A stretch of DNA of 15,855 nucleotides from assembly GCA_900768635.1 (NCBI GenBank), contig CAAGDP010000186.1:1-15855 (forward strand). The letters are read 5' to 3'. Shown here in pieces: positions 1 to 8,420 of the stretch. The notes under the pieces are model-generated. The model ran no database searches, was not told where the DNA came from, and saw only the letters and a list, made by a program, of their open reading frames with translations. Position numbers and translations under genes: made by a program. This DNA comes from Enterobacterales bacterium (GTDB taxonomy: Bacteria; Pseudomonadota; Gammaproteobacteria; Enterobacterales; Succinivibrionaceae). Numbering within the stretch: position 1 is the stretch's first letter; the number at the start of each line of letters is the position of its first letter.

Positions 1-753
1 ATATGTCCTAAAAATTCTGCTGACAATTTGATTTTATACGATTATACCGGCAATTCAACTTATTGAATTTGATGTTAGTGAAACTTATCTAATTTAAATG
101 GATCTACCCCACCATGAACAATCCGGATATGGTCATAAATGCTAAATCCGGGAAGGGCCCAGATTATTAAACTTTCTGTTTCAACCCGAATATTGAACCT
201 CTATTGGTAAGAGTTAAGGTCGGGATCAAAACTAATCTTGAATAAACATATCTCTTTTCAAATGCCTACTATGACAGTTTGGAAAGTGTTATCACAGCTT
301 TAAGATCCTTTCTGATCTTTGCCCCGACGTTTTCCAATACTGAATTAACATCCTGCAGAAAGATAATGTTCACTAAAAATCCGGCAAGTGGTAAGAGGTC
401 GGAAATTTAAATTTTTCAGGTGGCCGCATAGTTGCCACTACCAATGCAGGTGTGTCGGCGCATTGCGGCCGGGTAATTACCTTGTATCGCTGACTCTAAT
501 CTGTCGCAAAATATATAAACGCACATGAATTTCAAAGAAACTTTATTTACCTCTGTCAGAAATCTCTCAAAAGAGACAAACAAGATCCTGCAGCATTCTT
601 AACAAACTTTTATAACCGGATTTTCGTGGAGCAGCTGTGTGCTTCCATTAACCGCAATTGATCAAGAAGTTAAGGAAATGTGGATAGTAACACCTTCATC
701 TCAATTTCATTCAAAGTTAAAAACAGGGATCTCAGGTTTACCGGAATATGTGA
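1..753. other. Gene-free region upstream of aspC
   Basis: I see no convincing gene here; all frames are broken into short pieces. Small structures are visible. A promoter-like pair, CTGACA (20-25) and TATACC (43-48) with a 17-base spacer, is followed by a perfect 7-base inverted repeat, AATTCAA and TTGAATT (52-58 and 63-69). A locally GC-rich patch at 421-473 contains GGCCGCA (422-428) and TGCGGCC (464-470), which could pair across 35 bases. A minus-strand stretch from about 408 to 269 stays open for roughly 45 codons but has no start codon. The region may be decayed coding sequence or an intergenic stretch with an unrecognised small RNA; neither can be shown by reading. Confidence 0.5.
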
Positions 754-791
754 TATAATACCGCCAGTTTTTTTCAGTTATAGGATTAGAC
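751..791 (+). promoter_or_regulatory. Extended -10 promoter and ribosome binding site of aspC
   Basis: The sequence TGATATAAT at 751-759 is a perfect extended -10 element (TG, one base, TATAAT). The -35 position (731-736, ctcagg) does not resemble TTGACA, as is usual for extended -10 promoters. AGGA at 782-785 sits six bases before the ATG at 792 and supports that start. Confidence 0.65.
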
Positions 792-1985
792 ATGTTTTTC
801 GAAAAAGTTGAAGCTGCACCAGCTGATCCCATACTCGGTCTTACCGAAGAGTTTCGCAGAGATCCAAATCCTGCCAAGATTAATCTGGGAGTAGGTGTAT
901 ATAAAAATGACGCCGGAGAGACTCCTGTTCTTGAATGTGTAAAAAAGGCAGAACAGAAGATTTTGGAAGATGAGAAGACCAAAAGTTATCTGAGTATTCC
1001 CGGTACTGCTGAATATGGCAAACTAGTTCAGGATCTCCTCTTTACCTCTGAAAGTTCTATAGTATGCGACCATCGGGCATGTACAGCTCAGGCCCCTGGT
1101 GGCACCGGTGCTCTCAGAGTAGGTGCTGATTTCCTCATCCAGCAGAAAATTGCAGGAAAAATCTGGATTTCCAATCCTACCTGGGTAAACCATTTCAAGG
1201 TTTTCGGGGCTGCAGGTTTTGAAACAGCTCAGTACAACTATTATGATCCTGCAACTCACGGTCTGGATTTTGAAGGAATGAAGTCATCCCTTAAGCAGGC
1301 CAAAGCCGGAGATGTGGTACTTCTTCATGGTTGCTGCCACAATCCTACCGGTATCGATCCGACTGAAGCACAATGGGAAGAACTGGCACAGCTTACTGCT
1401 GAGTTAAAGCTCCTTCCTTTCTTTGATTTTGCTTATCAGGGTCTTGGTAACGGTTTGCGGGAAGATGCCAAAGGTATTGATATTTTCTCCAAATATCATC
1501 AGGAATTTTTAGTATCCAGCTCCTTCTCCAAAAACTTCGGTTTATATAATGAACGTGTAGGTGCCATTACCGTAGTAAGCGGTACTGCTGATCGTTCTGA
1601 TGTGCTCTTCAGTCAGCTGAAGATTGCCATCCGCTCTAATTATTCCAACCCGCCAGCTCATGGTGCAAAGATTGTGGAAACCGTACTTTCCGATCCAGCA
1701 TTAAAGACTATGTGGGAAAATGAAGTTGCGGATATGAGAAGCCGCATTAAGACCATGCGTGGTGCTATGGTACAAAAACTTCAGGATCTGGGTGTAAATC
1801 AGGACTTCTCCTTTATTAACGGTCAGAACGGTATGTTCTCCTTCTCCGGACTGAACAAGGAGCAGGTAGCCCGTCTTAAGAGCGAGTTCGGGGTATATAT
1901 TGTTGGTTCCGGACGTATTAATGTTGCCGGTATTACCACCAAAAATATTGATGCCCTTTGCAATGCCATTGCCAAGGTGCTCTGA
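792..1985 (+). CDS. aspC: Aspartate aminotransferase (AspC-like, class I, PLP-dependent)
   Basis: This enzyme exchanges the amino group between aspartate/2-oxoglutarate and oxaloacetate/glutamate in the cytoplasm and often also accepts aromatic substrates. The 397 residues match the usual length (E. coli AspC has 396). The start MFF..VEAAPADPILGL is the typical family start. Visible active-site residues are W131 in NPTWVNH, N184 in HNPTGIDP, D212 and Y215 in FDFAYQG, the Schiff-base lysine K247 in SSSFSKNFG, R281 in IRSNYSNPPAHG (side-chain carboxylate) and R375 in SGRINVAG (alpha-carboxylate). All look intact. The gene stands alone with its own promoter and terminator, and converges with the tra block to its right. 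TyrB is a close paralogue, so substrate preference is less certain than the fold; overall similarity as I remember it favours AspC. Confidence 0.93.
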   Translation: MFFEKVEAAPADPILGLTEEFRRDPNPAKINLGVGVYKNDAGETPVLECVKKAEQKILEDEKTKSYLSIPGTAEYGKLVQDLLFTSESSIVCDHRACTAQAPGGTGALRVGADFLIQQKIAGKIWISNPTWVNHFKVFGAAGFETAQYNYYDPATHGLDFEGMKSSLKQAKAGDVVLLHGCCHNPTGIDPTEAQWEELAQLTAELKLLPFFDFAYQGLGNGLREDAKGIDIFSKYHQEFLVSSSFSKNFGLYNERVGAITVVSGTADRSDVLFSQLKIAIRSNYSNPPAHGAKIVETVLSDPALKTMWENEVADMRSRIKTMRGAMVQKLQDLGVNQDFSFINGQNGMFSFSGLNKEQVARLKSEFGVYIVGSGRINVAGITTKNIDALCNAIAKVL

Positions 1986-2028
1986 TCTTCGAAATTCCTT
2001 AATTCCCGATAGGAATATTCAATAAATG

Positions 2029-2068
2029 AAAAATGATGCATTCTCAAACTGAAGTGCATCATTTTTTT
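2029..2068 (+). terminator. Intrinsic terminator of aspC
   Basis: An 11-base perfect stem, AAAATGATGCA (2030-2040) with TGCATCATTTT (2055-2065), encloses a 14-base loop and runs into a T tract ending at 2068. It lies 45 bases after the aspC stop. The A run on its left side means it could also stop minus-strand transcripts coming from traN. Confidence 0.85.
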
Positions 2069-2106
2069 ATGTGCTAGTCCCATGTATTAAGGTTTTGCTG
2101 GAGCCG

Positions 2107-2140
2107 CAAAATAAAAAAATATCCCCTACTTTTCCAGGAT
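2107..2140 (-). terminator. Possible weak terminator after traN
   Basis: On the minus strand, ATCC (complement of 2137-2140) can pair with GGAT (complement of 2121-2124), followed by a T-rich run (complement of 2108-2119). The stem is only four to five base pairs, so this is a weak candidate for the end of the tra transcript. Confidence 0.3.
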
Positions 2141-2184
2141 GGTAAGTATCATCTCCTTATCATTAGAAAACAACCGGAGAACAG

Positions 2185-5184
2185 TTACTCTCCAGGCACT
2201 GTTACCCGGGCATTTCTGGATGCGTTATTTCTTATTCTGGTTAAATCCAGTTCCTTCACTCTTTTTAAAGTACGATCAGTAACATCCGCCCGCTGTTCAT
2301 CTCCAATCTCCGAATCTGAATAGTCCAGACTTAACACACTTTCCGGCCCAGTTAAAAACTCCGGATCAAGCTCCTGTTCACCTGCATAATTTCCGGTGAT
2401 TTTCAGTAAATCCGTCCATTCACTTAAATCAATCTCCTCCCATTTGATCCTGTCCAGCTGAGAGGTAGAAATCCCGGAACAGTCCGGATGAGCAGGATCC
2501 TGAAGATCAAAAGGAGATCCTAAAGATTTGCGGATCTGCTCCTGAAGGATCCGGCTGAGAGGTGAGGAAAAACAGCAGTATGAATATGTTTTCTCCAAAC
2601 AATGTTTCATAACCCGGCTGGAGCAATACTGTCCCACATAGGTACAGTTTTTCAGAGCCCGCCGGGCGGCCAGCTCCAGACTGTCCTTTTTACAGCTGAA
2701 CACCATCTGGGATACCATGCAGGAAATCTGGTATACCATATACACATAACCCACTGCAGACATTACACTCCCCAGATTTTCCAGAAGAGCATCTGTTGCC
2801 TGGGAAGACATATAATCTCCGGTTTCACTGCTCACTGCACCTTCTGCAGCTGCCTGTCTGGCAAAATTGTCTCTGGCGGCCCCGAAAACCTCCTGCACCA
2901 GATCCTTAAGCTTTTCCTTCAGCTTGTTGATAACATAATCGGTAATACTCTCCTGAGAAGAAAATAAACCCTGCATGCCAGTGGTATTTTCAAACCATGA
3001 GACAAAAGGTTTAGTCAGGGTGTTAAGTTGATTGCTTAATTCAGAAACCGCATTAAAAAGGGGGCGTCGCAGTTCGGAATAAACGCCGTAAATCAGGGAG
3101 GAATGATCCATGGCTGCAATAGTACCGTCAAGGCGCCAGGCATTGCGCAATGCACAGATATAGGAGGATAGAGAAACCCCGGAAGGAGAGGAGCAACAGT
3201 CAACCTCCAGTCCCCCCATGCCTTTCATGGCCTGGGTACAGCTTTTATGCTCTCCGGCAAAAACCTGGCATACTACATCTTCCTCCCCGGAAGGTACGCC
3301 ATTTTCGTCCAGACCGGTACAGGACATATCTGATCCCATAAGCCGGGCCGCCTCCAGAAGTGCTGATACCCTGGCAAAACTTTCACTGGGCTGATAAATA
3401 TTCTCAACACATTCATCTCCGGTACAGAAAAATTCAGAGCCGCACTTCCAGGATTTGCGCAGTGCTTTTTCCCTGCTTTCCAGATCAGTTCCGCAATCAT
3501 AAATTTCCTCATAGGCATAACAGTTTCCCGAGTCTCCCTCTTCTATACACCGGGAGGAGATAAAACCGCAGTTTTCTTCATAATAATGACACTGATCATA
3601 ATCGATGTCCCCGGGATTATCATCCTCAGGAGCCACGGCATAATCAGTAACAGCACTGACAGCGATCCGGCCGCAGGTTGCCGGTACCTTCGAAAGAGGT
3701 TTTTCCAAATCTGACAGTAAAATTTTCAGGCCATGGGAATAAAGATTGGGCTCATCTGTCACTCCTGCCAAATTCTCCACACAATAGTAATCCCCCCGGG
3801 CCATTTTCTCATCTAGACTGCGGGCAGTCTCCAGACAGTTTTCCGGAGTGTAAAGATCCTGATAAACGGTTTGTGCCGGATCATAATAAATTTTAAGTTG
3901 CAGCAAATACTGACCGTCATCCGCAGTAGAAGTAACAGTCCGGATACTGACGGTTCCCCCGGAAGGAGTCTGCCGGAAAATCCGGGTTAAGGAGGAGCCG
4001 TCTGCGGTTTTTTCCAGATGCACATCCCACAGCAGATTGCACCGTCCTCCGCCACTGCAGTTTTCCCCGCTTTTTCCCCCATGCCAGGTATTTTCACAGG
4101 AGATATCTTCCGCAAGGCGGTCCTGATCTAGAAGATCGATAACAGCCCAGCCTTTCTCAAGTACCGCAGCCTGAGCTTCAGGATTATCAGTTTCCAGAAC
4201 GGAGGTAATTTTTACCGGAAGTTCCCGGGTGGGCAAAACCAGGGGATGAGTGATCTGGTCTGAACCGGTGATCCAGGAGCCGAAAAAATCATCCCAGCCC
4301 AGGCGGGTGACTGCCACCTTGGTAATGGCTTCTGGATGATATACTGCGATTTTCAAATCATCCAGATATTTAAGACAGTCTCCCCCGTTATCAGCATATT
4401 TCTGACCGAGGAAAAGAATAAAGCAGTTTTCATCATTATCACAGGGGCGGATATTAAGAGAATTGTCATATGCCACATTACCGGACTGCAAGAGAGCAAT
4501 AACCGGCTCTGCTTCAACGGTATGTTCGATTTCGCATTCAGCAGAGCGATTAACCAGACGATTGCAGGTCTGATAATCACTCACATGAATTTTTCCGGCA
4601 GTTTCCACCTCCTCCAGATGTTCACTGCAATCAGCAAAAAGTCCGGGCTCATTTTCCAAATCCCGGTAAACCTGCTCTGCGGTAGCACGTAATCTTTTAT
4701 CGGAGCGTAAATCATTTACCGGGCGATTTTTTCGGGTATCAAGAAGGATTTTATAAGACTGACCGGTATAAGAGGGATGATTGCCGGTCATATCTTGATA
4801 AAGAAGCTCCGCTCCTTTAGTGGAAAGCTCTGTAAGAGCTTCCGGGGAGTCTGCATCCCGTATTTCCGCCTCTCCTGCAAACCCCTCAGGCAAGGCGCCG
4901 GGAATTTCAGCGGATTTTTTCAGTTCATCTTCCCTGGTGGAGGTTCCCCGGTAATTTACAGATCCTCCGCCCACCTGTGCATTATCCATAAAATCAGACT
5001 GCAGCTCATTTCCCAGTTTCCGTCCTTCTGCAGATGATTGGTACATAACCTTAGAATGAGAATCCCCGGTAACTGCGGCAACTGTTCCGGGGATCTGGAA
5101 AATCTGAGCCATAATAAGCATCAGAATTACTCCATTGCGCATCCGGGCAGATACCTGCCTTCCCGGGAAATTATTAATCACCAT
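2185..5184 (-). CDS. traN: TraN, F-type mating-pair stabilisation protein
   Basis: TraN is a large outer-membrane protein of F-type conjugation that stabilises donor-recipient contacts by binding recipient surface proteins. The 999-residue product starts with a basic, then hydrophobic segment (about residues 10-36, ending ..PGTVAA), consistent with a signal peptide. It holds about 34 cysteines by my count. The C-terminal part (about 846-930) has the typical TraN pattern: CTYVGQYCS, a cysteine-rich stretch with YSYCCFSSPLSRI, a QEQIRKSLG segment and a DPAHPDCSGI..DLSEW block. F TraN is about 600 residues; 999 is closer to the long TraN proteins of SXT- and IncH-like systems. AGGAGG ten bases upstream supports the first ATG, with ATG at 5142 as the alternative. 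It is the last gene of the tra block and converges on aspC. Confidence 0.9.
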   Translation of the reverse strand: MVINNFPGRQVSARMRNGVILMLIMAQIFQIPGTVAAVTGDSHSKVMYQSSAEGRKLGNELQSDFMDNAQVGGGSVNYRGTSTREDELKKSAEIPGALPEGFAGEAEIRDADSPEALTELSTKGAELLYQDMTGNHPSYTGQSYKILLDTRKNRPVNDLRSDKRLRATAEQVYRDLENEPGLFADCSEHLEEVETAGKIHVSDYQTCNRLVNRSAECEIEHTVEAEPVIALLQSGNVAYDNSLNIRPCDNDENCFILFLGQKYADNGGDCLKYLDDLKIAVYHPEAITKVAVTRLGWDDFFGSWITGSDQITHPLVLPTRELPVKITSVLETDNPEAQAAVLEKGWAVIDLLDQDRLAEDISCENTWHGGKSGENCSGGGRCNLLWDVHLEKTADGSSLTRIFRQTPSGGTVSIRTVTSTADDGQYLLQLKIYYDPAQTVYQDLYTPENCLETARSLDEKMARGDYYCVENLAGVTDEPNLYSHGLKILLSDLEKPLSKVPATCGRIAVSAVTDYAVAPEDDNPGDIDYDQCHYYEENCGFISSRCIEEGDSGNCYAYEEIYDCGTDLESREKALRKSWKCGSEFFCTGDECVENIYQPSESFARVSALLEAARLMGSDMSCTGLDENGVPSGEEDVVCQVFAGEHKSCTQAMKGMGGLEVDCCSSPSGVSLSSYICALRNAWRLDGTIAAMDHSSLIYGVYSELRRPLFNAVSELSNQLNTLTKPFVSWFENTTGMQGLFSSQESITDYVINKLKEKLKDLVQEVFGAARDNFARQAAAEGAVSSETGDYMSSQATDALLENLGSVMSAVGYVYMVYQISCMVSQMVFSCKKDSLELAARRALKNCTYVGQYCSSRVMKHCLEKTYSYCCFSSPLSRILQEQIRKSLGSPFDLQDPAHPDCSGISTSQLDRIKWEEIDLSEWTDLLKITGNYAGEQELDPEFLTGPESVLSLDYSDSEIGDEQRADVTDRTLKRVKELDLTRIRNNASRNARVTVPGE

Positions 5185-5305
5185 AAACCCTTAGCCTCCT
5201 CTGCAATATAAAATTTTATCTGCCTGCAAAAATTACTTGAAATGGTTACCACTGATATTTCACTCCTGTTCTGAAAACTGCGGGGATAAATTTTACTTCT
5301 GAAAT

Positions 5306-6370
5306 TTACTGTCCCGTTCCCAGAGAAAGAGTGCTGCAGCAGTCATTCCACCGCCAGATAAGATAAACCGGATGTTCTCCAGCAGCAGGTACTAAACGGC
5401 TTATTCCCCAGCGCAGGGTAGTTTCTCCGAAGCCATGAGCTGCTTCTGTTTCCGGGACCGGCCATACCAGGGTAAATTTATACTGGCTTTTAGGTAACAT
5501 GGGATCAACCACGCCCCGGCATAATGCGTCCTCTCCCATGGTGCGACTGGTAATCCCCCTGCGATGTAAAGATGCCAGAACCCGGGCGGTAAGAAGACTG
5601 GTGGTTTTGATGGTACCCTGGGGATTGGCCACATATCCTGAAAGAGGATAAATATGCCCCCAGGAGCCGGCACACCAGAAGAGACTGTCTTCAGCATGCC
5701 GGTTGAAGCTTAATACTGCATCTGCAGTACAGGCAGTTGCGGCCACGGGATTAGCTGTCAGAACTGATTCCGGATTGGTAAAAAATGCCAAGGTGTCATC
5801 ATTCCAGGTGGGATCCAATTCGGAAAAATACATAATGTCCAAATCATGGTAACCGTCTGAATTACACATTCCGGAAGTAAACAGGGAAAGTATTTCCAGA
5901 AGAGGAAATGCATAATAGTGATAATGAAAAAATGCCCGATCTCCGGGACGCTTATCCCGGATCCCCCGGGTACCCCGGTTAAGAAAATCCACATTATCAC
6001 CCAGTCGGGTATTCAACACTGACATACAGCCGGGAACAGTTTCAAATTCAATCAGATGTGACGGCTCCCAGAAGGAGGTGGCAATGCCGGGCATGGGCAT
6101 TCCCTGAGAATTTTCACAACTGCATAAATAACGGCGGGCAGCTTTCCCGGGGATCCAGCTGTCGGATGAATTTCCCAGAGGGATTTGCGCAACTACAATA
6201 GGCAGAACACAGTCCCAGCAGATATCAGTTATAAGTTTTCCGGAAATAAGATCGCTTTTTTCGCACAGGGCAACAGCAGGAGATGATAAAACTGCAACTG
6301 GGATCAACAACCCTGACACCAGAAAAGTAATCAGTTTTTTCCCGGTGGAGAAAATTTCTAAGACTGTCAT
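5306..6370 (-). CDS. traU: TraU, F-type conjugation pilus assembly/DNA transfer protein
   Basis: TraU is a periplasmic protein of F-type systems needed for efficient DNA transfer and mating-pair formation. The frame stays open to an ATG at 6436, but I choose the ATG at 6370 because AGAGGA lies just upstream and the product then begins with a basic N-terminus and a hydrophobic signal segment (about residues 12-34, ending ..SSPAVA). The mature part shows family hallmarks: ICWDCVLPI (50-58), YLCSCEN, MPMPGIATSFWEP (91-103), the paired Cys near the end (C344-C345) and GEHPVYLIWRW. Twelve cysteines fit a disulfide-rich periplasmic protein. The length of 354 residues is close to F TraU (about 330). 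It lies 146 bases after the TrbC-TraW gene and 121 bases before traN, presumably in one transcript. Confidence 0.9.
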   Translation of the reverse strand: MTVLEIFSTGKKLITFLVSGLLIPVAVLSSPAVALCEKSDLISGKLITDICWDCVLPIVVAQIPLGNSSDSWIPGKAARRYLCSCENSQGMPMPGIATSFWEPSHLIEFETVPGCMSVLNTRLGDNVDFLNRGTRGIRDKRPGDRAFFHYHYYAFPLLEILSLFTSGMCNSDGYHDLDIMYFSELDPTWNDDTLAFFTNPESVLTANPVAATACTADAVLSFNRHAEDSLFWCAGSWGHIYPLSGYVANPQGTIKTTSLLTARVLASLHRRGITSRTMGEDALCRGVVDPMLPKSQYKFTLVWPVPETEAAHGFGETTLRWGISRLVPAAGEHPVYLIWRWNDCCSTLSLGTGQ

Positions 6371-6516
6371 ATTGTTCCTCTGCATTATTTTTTCAGTCCG
6401 AATGCTGAAAACTGACGCTGACGCCGCAATCATCAATTACAAACATCATCCCAAAAATCAAACCTCAACCACCGTCGCCCGTCTCAAACATCAAATGTCA
6501 CATGCCGTGTATTAAT

Positions 6517-7830
6517 TCAGATATCCGGAACAGGATCAGATTCACCCGCCACCCGTGCCAGCAGAAATTTCCGGGGAGAGGCAGGATGTGCGGTGATGAT
6601 GGTGGGAGTGCGGAAAATCTTAAAGCGTTGCACCAGATAATCATCCAGGAGATATACCTCCCCGAATTCCCGGACAAGATGCTGATACCCCTGATAGGCA
6701 CAGGTTAAGGTATGATCCTGAAAGTTCTCTTCAGTTCCGGAATTTTCTTTCCCGCAGGGAATGTTCAAAGTTGCAGCCAGTAATAAAATTTTCCGGGGAT
6801 CTTTTCTTTCCCGGTGTCTTTTAAAATATTCCCGGACCTTTTCGACTTCACATGGCAGTGAGGGATTGAATACAATCAGGATCAGATTAAAATCCTTAAG
6901 TTCTAGAGGATTAATTTCCTTTCCCGCCGGGATAAGAACCTGGCCCTTTTCATTAAGAAGGGGGTGATTTAATACGGATGTAAGGCTGATTTTATAAACA
7001 TATCCGGAAGAAGCATGGGGTAAATGAGTATCCGGGGGATTTTGCCAGAAGCGCACCATTGCACTGCGCTTTTTTTCCTCCCAGTCAACTAATGCGGCCG
7101 CATTACGAAGCATTTCCCGCAGATCTGGTTCTGTTACAGGATAACTCAGGGGGATATTAAGGAAATTATCATCTGATCCGGAATTTGAAAGTTCATTATT
7201 ACCCTCCTGCTTTTTTTCTCCCCGGGAAATTGCATAACTACCCCGGCGTAACTCTAAAAGATTATCCTTCTCATCCACCTGGGCAACTGCAGGAACCTGA
7301 GTAATATCAAAACGAATAAAAGCTCGGGGATCGATATGGGATGATATCCCTTCAGGACAGTTTTCATAAATAAGATGCTGCAACCGGAAAAGCCCCCGAT
7401 CCAATGTCTCAGCTTGATTCAGGGGAAACCCTTTCCACAGGAGACGAACCTGAGGATCACCACAGTGATAACGAATAATCTGTTTAAGAATATTTCTTTT
7501 GATCCCCATGGAAACAAAAATTAAAGAAATAGGATAATCAGTGTCAGATTGTGCCTGCGAAAATTTTTGAAAAGCATTCGGATAATTCCAGGATCCGGTA
7601 ACTGAACCAGATAAGATCTCCTGTAGAATATTTTTTCCATCCTTTACCGGGACCGGGCTGGTAAAAGAAGGATCTTCCTGCAGATCCGGGAAATTCTGCA
7701 AATCTTTGGAAACAGTTGCTACCCCTCCCCTTTCTTCAGTTAATAATTGATGTGATTCACCGGTAGCAATTCCGGAAATGCAGAAAGGATTAAAAAAGAG
7801 GGTAAGCGCGACCCACCAGCTTTGTCTCAT
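6517..7830 (-). CDS. TrbC-TraW fusion protein of F-type pilus assembly
   Basis: TrbC and TraW are periplasmic pilus-assembly proteins, separate in the F plasmid. Here one 437-residue chain carries both. Residues 1-24 form a signal peptide (MRQSWW then hydrophobic). Residues about 98-190 are TrbC-like and thioredoxin-fold-like: YPISLIFVSMGI, a central LLWKGFP, then HIDPRAFIRFDITQVPAVAQV. Residues about 228-426 are TraW-like: YPVTEPDLREML, GQVLIPAGKEINPLE, LILIVFNP, KILLLAATLN and GEVYLLDDYLVQRFKIFRTPT. The frame is open to 7908, but the ATG at 7830 has GGGAGAG just upstream and gives the signal peptide, so I start there. It overlaps the end of the signal peptidase gene by 41 bases, which suggests translational coupling. 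Its position directly before traU is that expected of traW; no separate trbC lies between traU and traN. Confidence 0.85.
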   Translation of the reverse strand: MRQSWWVALTLFFNPFCISGIATGESHQLLTEERGGVATVSKDLQNFPDLQEDPSFTSPVPVKDGKNILQEILSGSVTGSWNYPNAFQKFSQAQSDTDYPISLIFVSMGIKRNILKQIIRYHCGDPQVRLLWKGFPLNQAETLDRGLFRLQHLIYENCPEGISSHIDPRAFIRFDITQVPAVAQVDEKDNLLELRRGSYAISRGEKKQEGNNELSNSGSDDNFLNIPLSYPVTEPDLREMLRNAAALVDWEEKKRSAMVRFWQNPPDTHLPHASSGYVYKISLTSVLNHPLLNEKGQVLIPAGKEINPLELKDFNLILIVFNPSLPCEVEKVREYFKRHRERKDPRKILLLAATLNIPCGKENSGTEENFQDHTLTCAYQGYQHLVREFGEVYLLDDYLVQRFKIFRTPTIITAHPASPRKFLLARVAGESDPVPDI

Positions 7831-8359
7831 GTACTCTCCCGAAATACCGGGAATCAAATGATGTATCTGAAGTACCCAGCATAAAATATTCACCCGGTGC
7901 CAGAACATGGCTCCGGTAAAAAAGTTTTTGCGACACCCCCAGATTATCCGCCGCCTTATAACCCCGGGCCATTAATGTGCCATTAATAAACACCCCGCCT
8001 TGTGCAATTACTATTTCATCTCCCGGAACTCCTCCCACAATTTTCACCATCAGCTGATCACGGGGATAAAAACCGTTTTCCGGAGGATAAAATGCCCAGA
8101 CCTCACCGGCATGGGGAAGAGCATCTTCCCTCTTCATGCGTCGCATCAGAAAAACATGATAATTTCCCAGACAGGGAGTTACCTGGGGATCAAGAAGCAG
8201 TTCATAGCCGAATATGGAATAGCTAGCTTTACATCTGGCAGTTTCACACCGGTGATCCGGTGCCAGAAGAGCGGGAAGAGAGATAAGTACTGCCAGAAGT
8301 CCCGCAATAAGCAAGAGGATCCTTCGGGTGTTAAAAAATTTTCCAGGAGCGGTTTTCAT
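7790..8359 (-). CDS. TraF-type signal peptidase, S26 family, of the conjugation system
   Basis: Peptidases of this type process conjugation proteins such as the pilin precursor at the inner membrane. The 189-residue product has one N-terminal membrane segment (about residues 13-33) and then the S26 layout. The lysine box is MVKIVGGVPGDEI, with the general-base candidate K106. The last box is TSDTSFDSRYFGRV (163-176), and the chain ends VGRAYPLF as typical TraF-type peptidases do. The usual catalytic serine (S-x-P) is not seen: residues 57-64, DPQVTPCL, have C63 at about the right distance (43 residues) from K106, followed by LG instead of a proline. It starts 61 bases after traC; the ribosome binding site is weak. 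It is unlike the thioredoxin-like TraF of the F plasmid, so I give no symbol. Confidence 0.85.
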   Translation of the reverse strand: MKTAPGKFFNTRRILLLIAGLLAVLISLPALLAPDHRCETARCKASYSIFGYELLLDPQVTPCLGNYHVFLMRRMKREDALPHAGEVWAFYPPENGFYPRDQLMVKIVGGVPGDEIVIAQGGVFINGTLMARGYKAADNLGVSQKLFYRSHVLAPGEYFMLGTSDTSFDSRYFGRVHETKLVGRAYPLF

Positions 8360-8420
8360 ACTTTATCTGTCAGCTCTTAATCAGAATTTTCAAAAGAAGT
8401 ACTGTCGTAAGCAACGTAAA

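Noticed and set aside
269..408. Minus-strand open stretch of about 45 codons
   Set aside because: It has no start codon or ribosome binding site and I recognise no family; this length is expected by chance.
525..602. Small plus-strand open frame of 25 codons beginning MNFKETLF
   Set aside because: No ribosome binding site precedes it and nothing supports translation.
2143..2172. Tiny minus-strand frame of eight codons after AAGGAG, downstream of traN
   Set aside because: The AAGGAG touches the ATG with no spacing, and the frame is too short to judge.
6371..6436. Longer traU start at 6436 or 6385
   Set aside because: Neither has a good ribosome binding site; the ATG at 6370 follows AGAGGA and yields a proper signal peptide.
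7831..7908. Longer start for the TrbC-TraW gene at 7908
   Set aside because: The extra 26 residues lie inside the signal peptidase gene in another frame, and they would bury the signal peptide that begins at 7830, which has its own ribosome binding site.
8000..8380. Plus-strand frame of 126 codons across the signal peptidase gene
   Set aside because: It is antisense to a well-supported gene, has no family features, and is typical of shadows in this CCGG-rich block.
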